From assembly GCF_000383475.1 (NCBI RefSeq), contig NZ_KB911459.1:1-64000 (forward strand): DNA of 64,000 nucleotides, given 5' to 3'. The translations under genes were made by a program, and so were the position numbers. The DNA is from Microbacterium sp. 11MF. Lineage in GTDB: Bacteria > Actinomycetota > Actinomycetes > Actinomycetales > Microbacteriaceae. This document shows positions 53,147 to 62,135 of this stretch, piece by piece (position 1 is the stretch's first letter; every line of letters begins with the position of its first letter). The notes beneath the pieces are model-generated. The model had not been told where the DNA came from. It saw nothing but the letters and a program-made list of their open reading frames with translations, and ran no database searches.

Positions 53147-53848
53147 ATGGGAATCGGAGAAGTCATCCGGCCGCTCAAGAACTCGCTGGACGGGGTTCCC
53201 GTTCACGTTCGGCAGCTCGCCGAGATGTTCCGCAAGCACGGTCAGAGGCAGGGGGACAACACCGCTCGCGTGACCGATCTCGATGCCACCGATGTCCCGG
53301 AGGCCCTCCGGAACGGGTGGAAGGGCGACTGGACGCCGAGCGACGTCGTCAAAGTGCCTCAGGGGCAGCGACCGCATCCGTCCGAGTACCTCGACGCGGA
53401 GTACATCCGTCAGCATCTCGATCAGTTCTCCGACGGTGCGACCCGCATCTACAAGAAGCCCAGCCTCGACGGCTATGGGCCGGGTAACAACTCCGGGCCG
53501 GACGGCAGGAACACGACCTACGTGTTCCCGACCGACAAGCTGGGCGACGTCATCCGCGCGGCCGATGGCGACCCCGTCAAGCTGAGCGACGCGCTGGGAT
53601 TGCCGAAGGACTTCTTCGTCGGTGCGGAAGTGGAGCTTCGCGATTTCGCGCCGCACGAACTCGACGGACTCACGGTCCCCACGGGCAACGAGGGTGGAAC
53701 GGATCTCGAAAAGTGGATTCCTGGGGGCTACCTGCCCAGCGGTATCCCCGAAGCCGTGATCGATATCCCGGAGACGGCCACCGGCCTCAACAACGGCGGA
53801 TTCGACCCGTCCTATTGGCCGGGTACCCCGCGTCATTTCGAGCTGTAG
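53147..53848 (+). CDS. putative T7SS polymorphic toxin B
   Basis: A 233-aa paralogue of toxin A along its whole length. The adaptor is GEVIRPLKNSLDGVPVHVRQ, then LAEMFRKHG. The toxin part shows EYLDAEYIRQHLDQFSDGAT, TTYVFPTDKLGDVIRAADGD, ALGLPKDFF and LTVPTGNEGGTDLEKWIPGG. Conserved between A and B are the GAT-R, YVFPT, the A-DGDP-KL block, the GNE and the WIPGGYLP-GIPEAV. It has no carrier gene of its own and probably uses carrier 1. Immunity gene 3 follows after 12 nt. Confidence 0.65.
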   Translation: MGIGEVIRPLKNSLDGVPVHVRQLAEMFRKHGQRQGDNTARVTDLDATDVPEALRNGWKGDWTPSDVVKVPQGQRPHPSEYLDAEYIRQHLDQFSDGATRIYKKPSLDGYGPGNNSGPDGRNTTYVFPTDKLGDVIRAADGDPVKLSDALGLPKDFFVGAEVELRDFAPHELDGLTVPTGNEGGTDLEKWIPGGYLPSGIPEAVIDIPETATGLNNGGFDPSYWPGTPRHFEL

Positions 53849-53860
53849 GCGGACACCCTC

Positions 53861-54472
53861 ATGCGTGATGACACCGACCTCTGGCGGGGCCGGTCCGAAG
53901 CTTTCGGGCCGGCGTCCGCCGTCGGCGGCGCGGTTCTCCCTCACGAGGGGAGAACCGCACTGCAGGCGCCCGACGGGCTTCCGGCCGCGGTCTTCCGCGC
54001 GGATGTCGACGGGTGGGCGACCCCGTCCACGCCGGTCCTCGTCCGCGGACGAGCGAAGATCCTGCCGCTCGCGTGGTCCGGCGACCCGACGGCATCCGTC
54101 CGTACCGTCGACACGGCCGAGATCGATGCCCTCGCCGAGCAGATGCTCGCCGCCGGCATGCACTGGGCCGGCAACTGGCGCGTGCTCGAGCTCGTGGAGC
54201 GGCGAAGCGACAGCATCGGCTCATACGCCGACGCCCTCCGCACGGCGGGGGCGACCCGGGTGGATTGCTGGACGTACTCGCATGAGGTGGGGCTCTCGCT
54301 CGTCTGGGCGGGGAGAGCGGATGCCGGCACGGCATCGCTCGCGCTCCACGTCGTCCCGGCGTCGTGGGTGTCCGAGCCGCGTGCAGGCAAACCGGTGAAG
54401 AACATCGACGTGCGATGGTCGTGGCACGACGTCGTCGGACTTTTCGAGCACGACCGAGGATTTAGTCTGTGA
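53861..54472 (+). CDS. putative immunity protein 3
   Basis: A 203-aa soluble protein. It shares with candidates 1 and 2 the segments TPVLVRGRAKILPLAWSGD and SLALHVVPASWVSEP, ending NIDVRWSWHDV. It lies 12 nt after toxin B and is the likely antidote to it. The end of its coding sequence contains the -10 box of the next operon. The family is not one I recognise. Confidence 0.58.
   Translation: MRDDTDLWRGRSEAFGPASAVGGAVLPHEGRTALQAPDGLPAAVFRADVDGWATPSTPVLVRGRAKILPLAWSGDPTASVRTVDTAEIDALAEQMLAAGMHWAGNWRVLELVERRSDSIGSYADALRTAGATRVDCWTYSHEVGLSLVWAGRADAGTASLALHVVPASWVSEPRAGKPVKNIDVRWSWHDVVGLFEHDRGFSL
54463..54468 (+). promoter_or_regulatory. -10 box of the secretion core operon
   Basis: TAGTCT lies at the end of immunity gene 3. 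The leader of about 29 nt contains GAGAGGGC before ATG 54498. Confidence 0.45.
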
Positions 54473-54497
54473 GCAAGCTGATGAGAGGGCTGGACCA

Positions 54498-55370
54498 ATG
54501 AGTGCTGTCGACGGAATCGCCACCGATGTGACCCTTCGGATCTACGGTGCGAGCGAGCTCGGCGTGCTGTCGCAGACCGCTCCCGGCGCCGCCCACCCCC
54601 GCGTGGAGTACGTCGGCGGCGAGGTGTTCGTCGGGCTCGATCACCGCGACGGCAACGCCCCCGTCACCCAGGGTGAGACCGACGGGGCGGATGCGGACTT
54701 CCGCGATGCCGTGCGTTGGGCGATCTCCGCTGCGGGCGACAGCCCCGTCGAGGGAGCGAGCTCACTCGTCATCACCGAGGAGGCGCTCGCCGCCGCCATG
54801 CTTCTCGACCCCTCGCGACTCGCGGGTGCGGGTCTGTCCGGGGCGCCGGTGGCGTTCCCCTATGCGCGGGATCGCGTCATCATCGTGGGCGCGGACGACG
54901 ACACCGCGATCGGGCGCGTTCTCGACGTCGCCGAGCAGCTGTACGAAGCGGAGCAGCCGCTCGTCAGCGCGCACCCGATCGTCCTGACCGACGACGGTTG
55001 GGCGCCGTTCCCGTGGCGCGAGCGTCTGCCCGAGCTGGAGATGCGCTTCGAGCGGGTGCTGCGTCTGTTCTCGGTGCGCGCATACGACGTGCAGACGGCC
55101 GCGTTGCAGCGCCCCGACGTGCACATCGCTCCTGCGAAGATCCAGGTCCTCGAGTCCGGCGTGACGACGACCTTCGCGGCATGGCCGCAGGGCACCGCGA
55201 CACTGCTTCCCGTGGTCGACAACGTCATCATCGCCGACCCCGCGGGCACCCTCAGCGTCGCGACGATGACCGAGTTCCTCGACGCCGCCGGCGATGCGGT
55301 GATCCGGACCGGACTGTCACCCGCTCGCTACTTCGTGCCGGGTGACGAACCGGACGCCTCGCAGGCATGA
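54498..55370 (+). CDS. unknown protein of the T7SS core operon
   Basis: A 290-aa soluble protein with no signal peptide or membrane helix. I do not recognise it. Features are an alternating alpha/beta pattern, FPYARDRVIIVGADDDTAIG, then ERLPELEMRFERVLRLFSV in the middle and VLESGVTTTFAAWPQGTATL, VVDNVIIAD near the end. Its stop overlaps the RDD/FHA gene (ATGA), and EssC follows, so it is a good candidate for a secretion partner, chaperone or accessory subunit. Confidence 0.6.
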   Translation: MSAVDGIATDVTLRIYGASELGVLSQTAPGAAHPRVEYVGGEVFVGLDHRDGNAPVTQGETDGADADFRDAVRWAISAAGDSPVEGASSLVITEEALAAAMLLDPSRLAGAGLSGAPVAFPYARDRVIIVGADDDTAIGRVLDVAEQLYEAEQPLVSAHPIVLTDDGWAPFPWRERLPELEMRFERVLRLFSVRAYDVQTAALQRPDVHIAPAKIQVLESGVTTTFAAWPQGTATLLPVVDNVIIADPAGTLSVATMTEFLDAAGDAVIRTGLSPARYFVPGDEPDASQA

Positions 55371-56698
55371 TCTGGGAGATCGATCAGCCCGAGGACCGAC
55401 CCGACGGCGTTGACGCCCTCGGACGGCCCGATCCGGCGTACGCCGCGGCCCTGGGGCTCATCCGTGCCCCGTTCGGCCGTCGGTCGATGGCGTACGTCAT
55501 CGACATGCTCGTCTGGGTCGTGCTGCAGCTTCCCCTGTGGCTGGGGGCGCTGCCCCTGCTGATGAAGCTCGCGACCGGCTCGATCTCGCCCTATGGCCTC
55601 GTCAACCATCCCGACTTCGTGCTGGCCGCTGTCATGGCGGCCGTCTCGGTCGCTCTCTCGCTCGCGCTCACGATCGTCCAGTGGATCCTGCAGGCGCGCC
55701 GCGGACTGACGATCGGCAAGGGGTTCATGGGACTTCGCAGCGTCAACGTCCGCACCCTGGAGCGACCCGGCGCGGGTCCTGTCCTCCTCCGTGCTCTCAT
55801 CGTCGGGGCGGCCGGCATCATCCCGGTCATCGGCACGGCCGTCATCCTCGCCTCGCCGACCTTCGATTCGACGGAGCGCGGGCGGGGCTTCCACGACCGC
55901 GCTGCACGGATGTGGCTCGTCGACGTCAAGCTCGGGCTGAACCCGTACGACGAGAAGCGGATGCGGATCGCCCGGAAGGCGGTGAAGGCGGAACCCGTGC
56001 GCGAGCGCGCCGAGCGCCCCTCGTTGGCCACCTCGACGCGTCCCGGCACCACTCCCGAGTACCGGCCGGGCAACCGCATCAGCGCCGGTGTCCTCGGCGT
56101 CGTTCGGTCGAAGGACGGCACCCCCGATGCGGGGAAGGATGCCGCGCCTGCGCCTGCGGCAGGATCGGCCCCGGTCATCGACGCCGCCCCCGGTGTCGAC
56201 GAATCGCGACGCACCCCGTTGCCAGATCGCGGGACCTTCGTACCCGCGGAACCGGTCGGTGGTCCCGAGGCGGCTGTCGCCGTGCCGACGTCCGCCCCCG
56301 CCGAAGCCCCGGCTCCGGCTGTCGCGCCTGCGCCCGTATCGCCGTCGCAGCCGGAACCTGCGCCTGCGCCCGCGTCCCGGATCGGCCTTCGCTTCGACAC
56401 GGGGGAGACCGTCGTCCTGTCGACGGCGCTCCTCGTCGGACGCGATCCCGACCCCGCGTCCACCCCCGGGGCCGAACCGACCCGGCTGACCGACGAGAGT
56501 CGGTCGCTGTCGAAGACCCACGCACTGCTCGTCCCGACGCGAGGCGGCCTCGAGCTCATCGACCGCGGGTCGACCAACGGCAGCGCCGTCATCCATGCGG
56601 GTGCGGAGACGCCGGCGGTCCCCGGTGTCGCCCTGCCTGCCGCCGTCGGAGACACCGTCCGTCTCGGCGACCGCCTCGCTGAGATCGTCGTGTTGTGA
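55367..56698 (+). CDS. RDD membrane protein with C-terminal FHA domain
   Basis: A 443-aa protein. Residues about 30-190 form an RDD-type membrane region (PFGRRSMAYVIDMLVWVVLQ, then TIGKGFMGLRSVNVRTLERP and FHDRAARMWLVDV). A long Pro/Ala-rich linker (about 200-340) leads to an FHA-like phosphothreonine-binding domain (VVLSTALLVGRDPDP, SRSLSKTHALLV, LIDRGSTNGSAV). It is coupled by overlap to the upstream gene and lies 55 nt before the EssC-like gene. RDD/FHA proteins occur with T7SS loci in actinobacteria; a scaffold role responding to a Ser/Thr kinase is plausible. Confidence 0.85.
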   Translation: MIWEIDQPEDRPDGVDALGRPDPAYAAALGLIRAPFGRRSMAYVIDMLVWVVLQLPLWLGALPLLMKLATGSISPYGLVNHPDFVLAAVMAAVSVALSLALTIVQWILQARRGLTIGKGFMGLRSVNVRTLERPGAGPVLLRALIVGAAGIIPVIGTAVILASPTFDSTERGRGFHDRAARMWLVDVKLGLNPYDEKRMRIARKAVKAEPVRERAERPSLATSTRPGTTPEYRPGNRISAGVLGVVRSKDGTPDAGKDAAPAPAAGSAPVIDAAPGVDESRRTPLPDRGTFVPAEPVGGPEAAVAVPTSAPAEAPAPAVAPAPVSPSQPEPAPAPASRIGLRFDTGETVVLSTALLVGRDPDPASTPGAEPTRLTDESRSLSKTHALLVPTRGGLELIDRGSTNGSAVIHAGAETPAVPGVALPAAVGDTVRLGDRLAEIVVL

Positions 56699-56753
56699 TC
56701 GTCTTGCCCGCCCCCGTCGAACGAACGCGACCCCATCCCTTCGGAGAAGACTC

Positions 56754-59700
56754 ATGCGGCTGAAGCTCACCCTGCACCGGCAGGGCAACGACCCCGTCGA
56801 CATCGTCGTGACGGCAGACTCGACCGCGACGGTCGGCGACGTCGCCCGCTACATCGCGGCGTCCGATCCGATGCGGACCACGACCTTCGCAGAGGACGAC
56901 GTCCTCACTCTGTCGGTCGCGCCGCCCACGGCCTCGCGCGCCGTGGAGCTGCCGCACGACCTGCCGATCGGTGAAGCGCCCATCGGGTCGGGATTCGCGG
57001 CATCCATCGTCAACTACGGGGCCGGGTACATCAAGGCCGGTCGCGGCGAGACGGTCGGCATCCTCAGAGCTCTCGCGGGGCCGCTCGCCGGGCAGGAGTT
57101 CGCGCTGTCAGCGGGTCACGTGTCCATCGGCCGCGACCCGAGCAATGACGTCGTACTGGCCGACCCGCTGGTCTCCAAGCGGCATGCCCGCCTCGAGGTC
57201 GGGACGTACGCCGAGGTCGTCGACCTGAACTCCGCCAACGGCGTGCTCGTCGAAGGCGTCGAGGTGCAGCGTGTCCGCGTCGAGGACGGTCGTCCGTTCG
57301 TCATCGGCAACACGACCCTCGCGGTGTACCTGACCCGTTCGTGGGACGGGGCGGCGATCGAGGATCCGGTCATCGAGCGCGGCGGAGGCCTGCTCTTCAA
57401 CCGCAGCCCTCGCGTCGAGGTGCGGTACCCGGGGACCCGTTTCAAGCCCCCCCGCCTGCCCACCGAGAAGATCGGCAAGATCTTCCCGTGGCCGATCATG
57501 GTCGCGCCGATCCTCATGGGTGCTGCCCTCTTCGCGCTCAACGGCAACCCCCGCTCCCTGCTGTTGATCGTCATGACCCCGCTCATGGCGTTCGGCAACC
57601 TGATCAACCAGTCGGTGCAGAGCCGCAAGAGCGAGGACCACGAGCGGCTGCTGTTCGAGCGTCAATTCGAGCAGCTCGAAGAGGATCTCTTCCGCGGCAA
57701 GCCTGAGGAGGAAGCAGCGCGCGACGCGGAGGTGCCGGCCGTGGCCGACGTCTTCGAAGAGGCCATGCGCCTCGGTCCGCTCCTGTGGACCAGGCGTCCC
57801 GAGCACTGGAACTTCCTCGCGCTGCGTCTCGGCACCTGCTCGCTTCCGGCTCGCAACGGGATCGACGACGCCGAGACCCCCGACGGACTCCCCGAGTACA
57901 TCGACCGTGTCGATCGGCTGCGGCTGCGCTACGCGACGGTCGACAACGTCCCCGTCTTCGAGACCTTCCCCACTGCCGGATCCATCGGCATCGCCGGCCC
58001 GCGCGCCCTCGTCGCCGACGTCATGCGCGGCGTCGCCGTGCAGGTCTTCGGGCTGCACGCCCCGAACGACGTGGTCACTGTGGCTTTCTCGGATTCGTCA
58101 TGGACATCAGAGCTCGAATGGCTCAAGTGGCTCCCGCACACGTCCGCCGAGCGGAGTCCGTTCCGCGGCGCGGCGCTCGCCGATTCCGCCCCGAGTGGCG
58201 CGGCCCTCCTCAACTCGCTCGAGGAGTACGTGCGGCGCGCCGCCGGCGGCGGCGCCGGTGCACCCCGCGGACCGTTCAAGGACGACTGGAACCCGCTGCT
58301 GTACGGCACCGATGTGGCCCGCGCCGCGGAGGACCGCACCAAAACGCCTCCCGTGTCCGTCATCGTGTTCGTCACCGGGGATGCACCGGTCGACCGAGGT
58401 CGACTGACGGATGTGCTCGAGAGGGGCGCCGACCACGGGGTCCACGCCATCTTCATCTCCGAGACCGTCGAGTCGCTTCCCGCCGTCTGCCGCAGTTTCA
58501 TCGAACTCACGTCGGACCTCGGTGACGCACGCGTCGGTCTCGTGCGCAACGGCGAGAGCTTCGAGCATGTCGCCGTGGAGGGCGTCTCGAACGCGTACAT
58601 GGAGATGTTCGCGCGGCGGCTGGCCCCGGTCGTCGATGCGAGCACCGTGGTGCACGACGCATCCGACATCCCGAACGCGGTCATGTTCCTCCAGCTCATC
58701 GACCCGGCCATCGCCGAGAACCCGAACGCCGCCATCGAGCGCTGGCGGCAGAACAACACGATCCTCGACCGCACCCCGACGCCACGGCCACGGCTCAAGA
58801 AGGCGGGCACGCTCCGCGCCATCATCGGCCAGGGGCCGAGCGATGCGATGGCCCTCGACCTCCGCACGCAGGGCCCGCACGCCCTCGTCGGCGGGACGAC
58901 CGGATCGGGCAAGTCCGAGTTCCTGCAGGCGTGGGTGCTCGGGATGGCTGCGGCGCACAGTCCCGACCGCGTCACGTTCCTCTTCGTCGACTACAAGGGC
59001 GGGTCGGCATTCGCGGACTGCGTCGACCTGCCGCACTGCGTCGGTCTCGTGACCGACCTCAACCCCCACCTCGTCCGCCGTGCTCTCACCAGCCTCCGCG
59101 CCGAGCTGCAGCACCGCGAGCACCTGTTGAACCGCAAGAAGGCCAAGGACCTTCTCGAACTCGAGAAGCGCCAGGACCCCGAATGTCCGCCCTCGCTCGT
59201 CCTGGTGATCGACGAGTTCGCCGCGCTCGCGTCCGAGATGCCCGAGTTCGTGGACGGCGTGGTCGACATCGCCCAGCGCGGCCGCTCCCTCGGCATCCAC
59301 CTCATCATGGCGACCCAGCGCCCCGCCGGCGTCATCAAGGACAACCTCCGGGCGAACACCAACCTGCGCATCGCGCTCCGAATGGCGGATGAGGCAGACT
59401 CGCGCGACGTGGTCGACGACGACGTCGCGGCGAGCTTCCCGGCATCCGTCCCCGGTCGTGCGATCGCGAAGACCGGACCGGGCCGACTCGTCCCCTTCCA
59501 GTCCGCGTACACCGGCGGGTGGACCAGCCAGGAGGAGACCACGGTCGCCGAGGTGCGCGTGGCCGAGTTGCGCTTCGGTGCAGCCCCCGAGTGGGAGCCG
59601 GACCGTCCCGCCGAGTCGGACTCCCACGAGGAGGACCTGGGCCCGAACGACCAGAAGCGCATCGTCTCGACGCTCGTCGCCGCGCGCGAGCTCGCCGAGC

Positions 59701-61349
59701 TGCCGCTCCCGCGACGTCCGTGGCTCGACGACCTCTCTCCGCTCGTCGACCTGGCGGATCTCGAGAACGACGGCGATACCCGCATCCCGATCGCCCTCAT
59801 GGACGTCCCCGAGAAGCAGATGCAGGAATCGGCGGCCTTCGTCCCCGATCGCGACGGCTCCCTCGTCGTGTACGGCACGTCGGGGTCGGGCAAGTCGACC
59901 GTCCTCAAGACGATCGGCACCGCCGCGGGCATGCGACCGGACCGCGGCCGCGTGAACGTGTACTGCCTCGACTTCGCCACCGGTGCCCTCGGCGCGCTGT
60001 CGGCGCTGCCGCACGTCGGATCGGTCGTCGACGGGTCCGACGTGGAGCGCATCCAGCGCCTGTTCCGCACCCTCGACAGCGAGATGGACCGGCGGGCGAC
60101 GGCGTTCTCGGCCGCGAGCGCGGCGACGCTGCAGGAGTACCGCGAGATCGCGGATCCGAACCTCCCGCGCATCATCCTCCTCATCGACAACTTCCCCGAG
60201 TTCAAGAAGGACTGGGAGGTCGCCCCCGGGCGCGGGCCGTTCTACCGCACCTTCATGCGGATCCTCGGCGAAGGCCGCACGCTCGGTGTGCACACGGTGC
60301 TGACCGCGGACCGCGGCAACGCGGTGCCGAGCGCGGTCGCCTCGAACATCCCGCGCAAGGTCGTGCTGCGCATGGGCGACCCGTCGCAGTACATGCTGCT
60401 GGGCACGCCCCGTGACGTGCTGGACGAGCAGTCCGCCCCCGGTCGCGCGGTGATCGACGGTCACGAAGCGCAGATCGCCGTCCTCGGCGGCACATCGAAC
60501 GCGGTGGAGCAGACGAAGGCGCTCGGTGTGCTGGGCGAGAAGCTCCGCGCCGAGGGCGTGCGGGATCTGCCCGAGATCGGCGCGCTGCCCACTGCGGTGC
60601 CCGCGTCCGACATGCCGGCACGGGCCGATGGGATGCCGGTGTTCGGCGTCGCGGACGACACCCTCTCGGCCCATGGGTTCGAGCCGATCGGTTCGTTCGT
60701 GATCTCCGGGCCCCCGGCATCCGGTCGCACCAACGGCCTCAAGTCGCTCGTCATGGCGATGGAGCGCTTCGACCCGGGCGTGCAGCTGTACCACTTCGGC
60801 AGCCGCAGGTCCGAGCTCAAGGACTTCCGTCCATGGGTGAAGAGCGCCACGCGCCCCGACGACGAGAAGGAGCTCGCGACCGAGCTGACGGAACTCGTCA
60901 CGCGGGAGCTGTCGGAGGGCCGCATCCTGATCGTCATCGAGGACATGCCTCACCTGTCGGACGGACCGGCGGACCGCCCTATGCGAGCGCTCCTGCAGGC
61001 CATGAACGACAGCGAGCACATGCTCATAGGCGAGGCCGAGATCTCGCGCGCGAGCGGCAGCATCGGCGTCCTCGGCGAGTGGAAGGCCGGCAGGCAGGGC
61101 ATCGTGCTCAAGCCCGACACGTACGACGGCGAGGCGATCTTCAAGACACCGTTCGGTCGTGTCAAGCGGTCGGACTTCCCCGTCGGGCGCGGCATCTTCG
61201 TGCAGGCGGGTCGCGCCGTCACCGTGCAGATGCCGCTCGTCGCCGACGTCGCGCCTGCCGCGGAACCGGTCGTCAGCGTTCCGACGACGCGTGCCGCGGC
61301 TCGCGAAGCGGTGACGGCGGATGCCGCGGGCACGACGCTGGGGGCATAA
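56754..61349 (+). CDS. type VII secretion ATPase (EssC/EccC-like, FHA-containing)
   Basis: A 1531-aa FtsK/SpoIIIE-type motor of a type VII secretion system. Order: a small N-terminal domain (1-90), an FHA domain (about 105-185, VSIGRDPSNDVVLADPLVSK and NSANGVLVEG), two membrane helices (about 245-285), a linker domain, then three ATPase modules. Walker A 1 is GGTTGSGKSEF with K720, its Walker B is LVLVIDEFAAL. Walker A 2 is GTSGSGKST with K1047, Walker B IILLIDNFPEF. Walker A 3 is GPPASGRT, with R1325 in place of Lys, so module 3 is probably inactive. The FHA-first layout is EssC-like rather than mycobacterial EccC. ATG 56754 is chosen over earlier in-frame codons that overlap the upstream gene. 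Confidence 0.92.
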   Translation: MRLKLTLHRQGNDPVDIVVTADSTATVGDVARYIAASDPMRTTTFAEDDVLTLSVAPPTASRAVELPHDLPIGEAPIGSGFAASIVNYGAGYIKAGRGETVGILRALAGPLAGQEFALSAGHVSIGRDPSNDVVLADPLVSKRHARLEVGTYAEVVDLNSANGVLVEGVEVQRVRVEDGRPFVIGNTTLAVYLTRSWDGAAIEDPVIERGGGLLFNRSPRVEVRYPGTRFKPPRLPTEKIGKIFPWPIMVAPILMGAALFALNGNPRSLLLIVMTPLMAFGNLINQSVQSRKSEDHERLLFERQFEQLEEDLFRGKPEEEAARDAEVPAVADVFEEAMRLGPLLWTRRPEHWNFLALRLGTCSLPARNGIDDAETPDGLPEYIDRVDRLRLRYATVDNVPVFETFPTAGSIGIAGPRALVADVMRGVAVQVFGLHAPNDVVTVAFSDSSWTSELEWLKWLPHTSAERSPFRGAALADSAPSGAALLNSLEEYVRRAAGGGAGAPRGPFKDDWNPLLYGTDVARAAEDRTKTPPVSVIVFVTGDAPVDRGRLTDVLERGADHGVHAIFISETVESLPAVCRSFIELTSDLGDARVGLVRNGESFEHVAVEGVSNAYMEMFARRLAPVVDASTVVHDASDIPNAVMFLQLIDPAIAENPNAAIERWRQNNTILDRTPTPRPRLKKAGTLRAIIGQGPSDAMALDLRTQGPHALVGGTTGSGKSEFLQAWVLGMAAAHSPDRVTFLFVDYKGGSAFADCVDLPHCVGLVTDLNPHLVRRALTSLRAELQHREHLLNRKKAKDLLELEKRQDPECPPSLVLVIDEFAALASEMPEFVDGVVDIAQRGRSLGIHLIMATQRPAGVIKDNLRANTNLRIALRMADEADSRDVVDDDVAASFPASVPGRAIAKTGPGRLVPFQSAYTGGWTSQEETTVAEVRVAELRFGAAPEWEPDRPAESDSHEEDLGPNDQKRIVSTLVAARELAELPLPRRPWLDDLSPLVDLADLENDGDTRIPIALMDVPEKQMQESAAFVPDRDGSLVVYGTSGSGKSTVLKTIGTAAGMRPDRGRVNVYCLDFATGALGALSALPHVGSVVDGSDVERIQRLFRTLDSEMDRRATAFSAASAATLQEYREIADPNLPRIILLIDNFPEFKKDWEVAPGRGPFYRTFMRILGEGRTLGVHTVLTADRGNAVPSAVASNIPRKVVLRMGDPSQYMLLGTPRDVLDEQSAPGRAVIDGHEAQIAVLGGTSNAVEQTKALGVLGEKLRAEGVRDLPEIGALPTAVPASDMPARADGMPVFGVADDTLSAHGFEPIGSFVISGPPASGRTNGLKSLVMAMERFDPGVQLYHFGSRRSELKDFRPWVKSATRPDDEKELATELTELVTRELSEGRILIVIEDMPHLSDGPADRPMRALLQAMNDSEHMLIGEAEISRASGSIGVLGEWKAGRQGIVLKPDTYDGEAIFKTPFGRVKRSDFPVGRGIFVQAGRAVTVQMPLVADVAPAAEPVVSVPTTRAAAREAVTADAAGTTLGA

Positions 61350-61363
61350 CCCTCGATCGAAAC

Positions 61364-61407
61364 GGGGACTTCTCCCCATGTACGTGGCGACGAGTCTTTT
61401 CTACTCT
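61364..61407 (+). promoter_or_regulatory. promoter of carrier gene 2
   Basis: The -10 box TACTCT is at 61402-61407. GGGGA (61364-61368) and TCCCC (61373-61377) form an inverted repeat within TTCTCCCCAT, the same block that precedes carrier gene 1. GGGAGG (61413-61418) is the ribosome binding site. Confidence 0.55.
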
Positions 61408-61427
61408 CGATAGGGAGGTGATGCGCT

Positions 61428-62132
61428 GTGGGCATGATGCTGCCGAACGAACTGATCTGGGTGATGGAGAAGCTCGGATTCGAATGGCCCGACGTCGACG
61501 AGGACGAACTGCGACGCGGTGCGCAGATCGTCTCCCACTTCCGGGACGACCTCGAGGACTCCCTGCAGGCCATCGACCGGAAGGTGAACGGCGACCTGGC
61601 AGCGGCGATGCGGGGCCAGGCGGGGCCTGCGTTCGTGTCGGCGTGGAACACCAACCGGTCGCAGAATCTGCAGAAACTCGTCGACCTGCTGGGGCCTGTT
61701 CCGCCCGGGATGGACATCGCCGCCGGCGTCGTGCTGGGACTCAAGATCAAGGTCATCGCCGACGTCACGACGACGATGATCGCGCTGGTCGGCATGCTCA
61801 CGAACCCGGTCACCGCGGTCGGTGCCGGCCCCATGCTCATCATCAAGAAGAAGCTCTTGAACGCCGCGGTCGACATCGCCATCGAGCAGGCGCTGAACCA
61901 GATCCTGCCGACGGTCATCGAGCCGCTCGCCGATGAATTGCCCGCTGTTGTCATGGCGGCGCTGAACGCTCCCGTCGTCGAGGCCGTGGCCGGCAACCCA
62001 GACGAGTTCTACGCCGACCTGCAGGCGCTCGAGCAGTCCGAGGAGGAGCTCGATCTGCGCGCTGCCGACATCGAATCGTTGATGGACCGGCTCATGGCCG
62101 ACCTCGCCGGACTGAACATCACGGGGGACTGA
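61428..62132 (+). CDS. WXG100-like carrier protein 2 (CpnT N-terminus-like)
   Basis: A 234-aa paralogue of carrier 1, of exactly the same length and about three quarters or more identical by eye. The opening LPNELIWVMEKLGF, the block MRGQAGPAFVSAWNTNRSQN, and the hydrophobic run KVIADVTTTMIALVGMLTNP are conserved. It heads the second toxin module with the Ntox15-like toxin starting 3 nt after its stop. GTG 61428 has GGGAGG 9 nt upstream. Its conservation beside toxins with different C-termini supports a carrier or chaperone role. Confidence 0.72.
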   Translation: MGMMLPNELIWVMEKLGFEWPDVDEDELRRGAQIVSHFRDDLEDSLQAIDRKVNGDLAAAMRGQAGPAFVSAWNTNRSQNLQKLVDLLGPVPPGMDIAAGVVLGLKIKVIADVTTTMIALVGMLTNPVTAVGAGPMLIIKKKLLNAAVDIAIEQALNQILPTVIEPLADELPAVVMAALNAPVVEAVAGNPDEFYADLQALEQSEEELDLRAADIESLMDRLMADLAGLNITGD

Positions 62133-62135
62133 CAC

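Noticed and set aside
50698..53848. TNT-type NAD glycohydrolase as the activity of toxins A and B
   Set aside because: The carrier resembles CpnT, but the toxin domains do not show TNT features that I recognise. Activity is left open.
58107..61379. A 1090-codon open frame antisense to the EssC-like gene
   Set aside because: It mirrors the ATPase, whose Walker motifs are clear. The product lacks any domain pattern.
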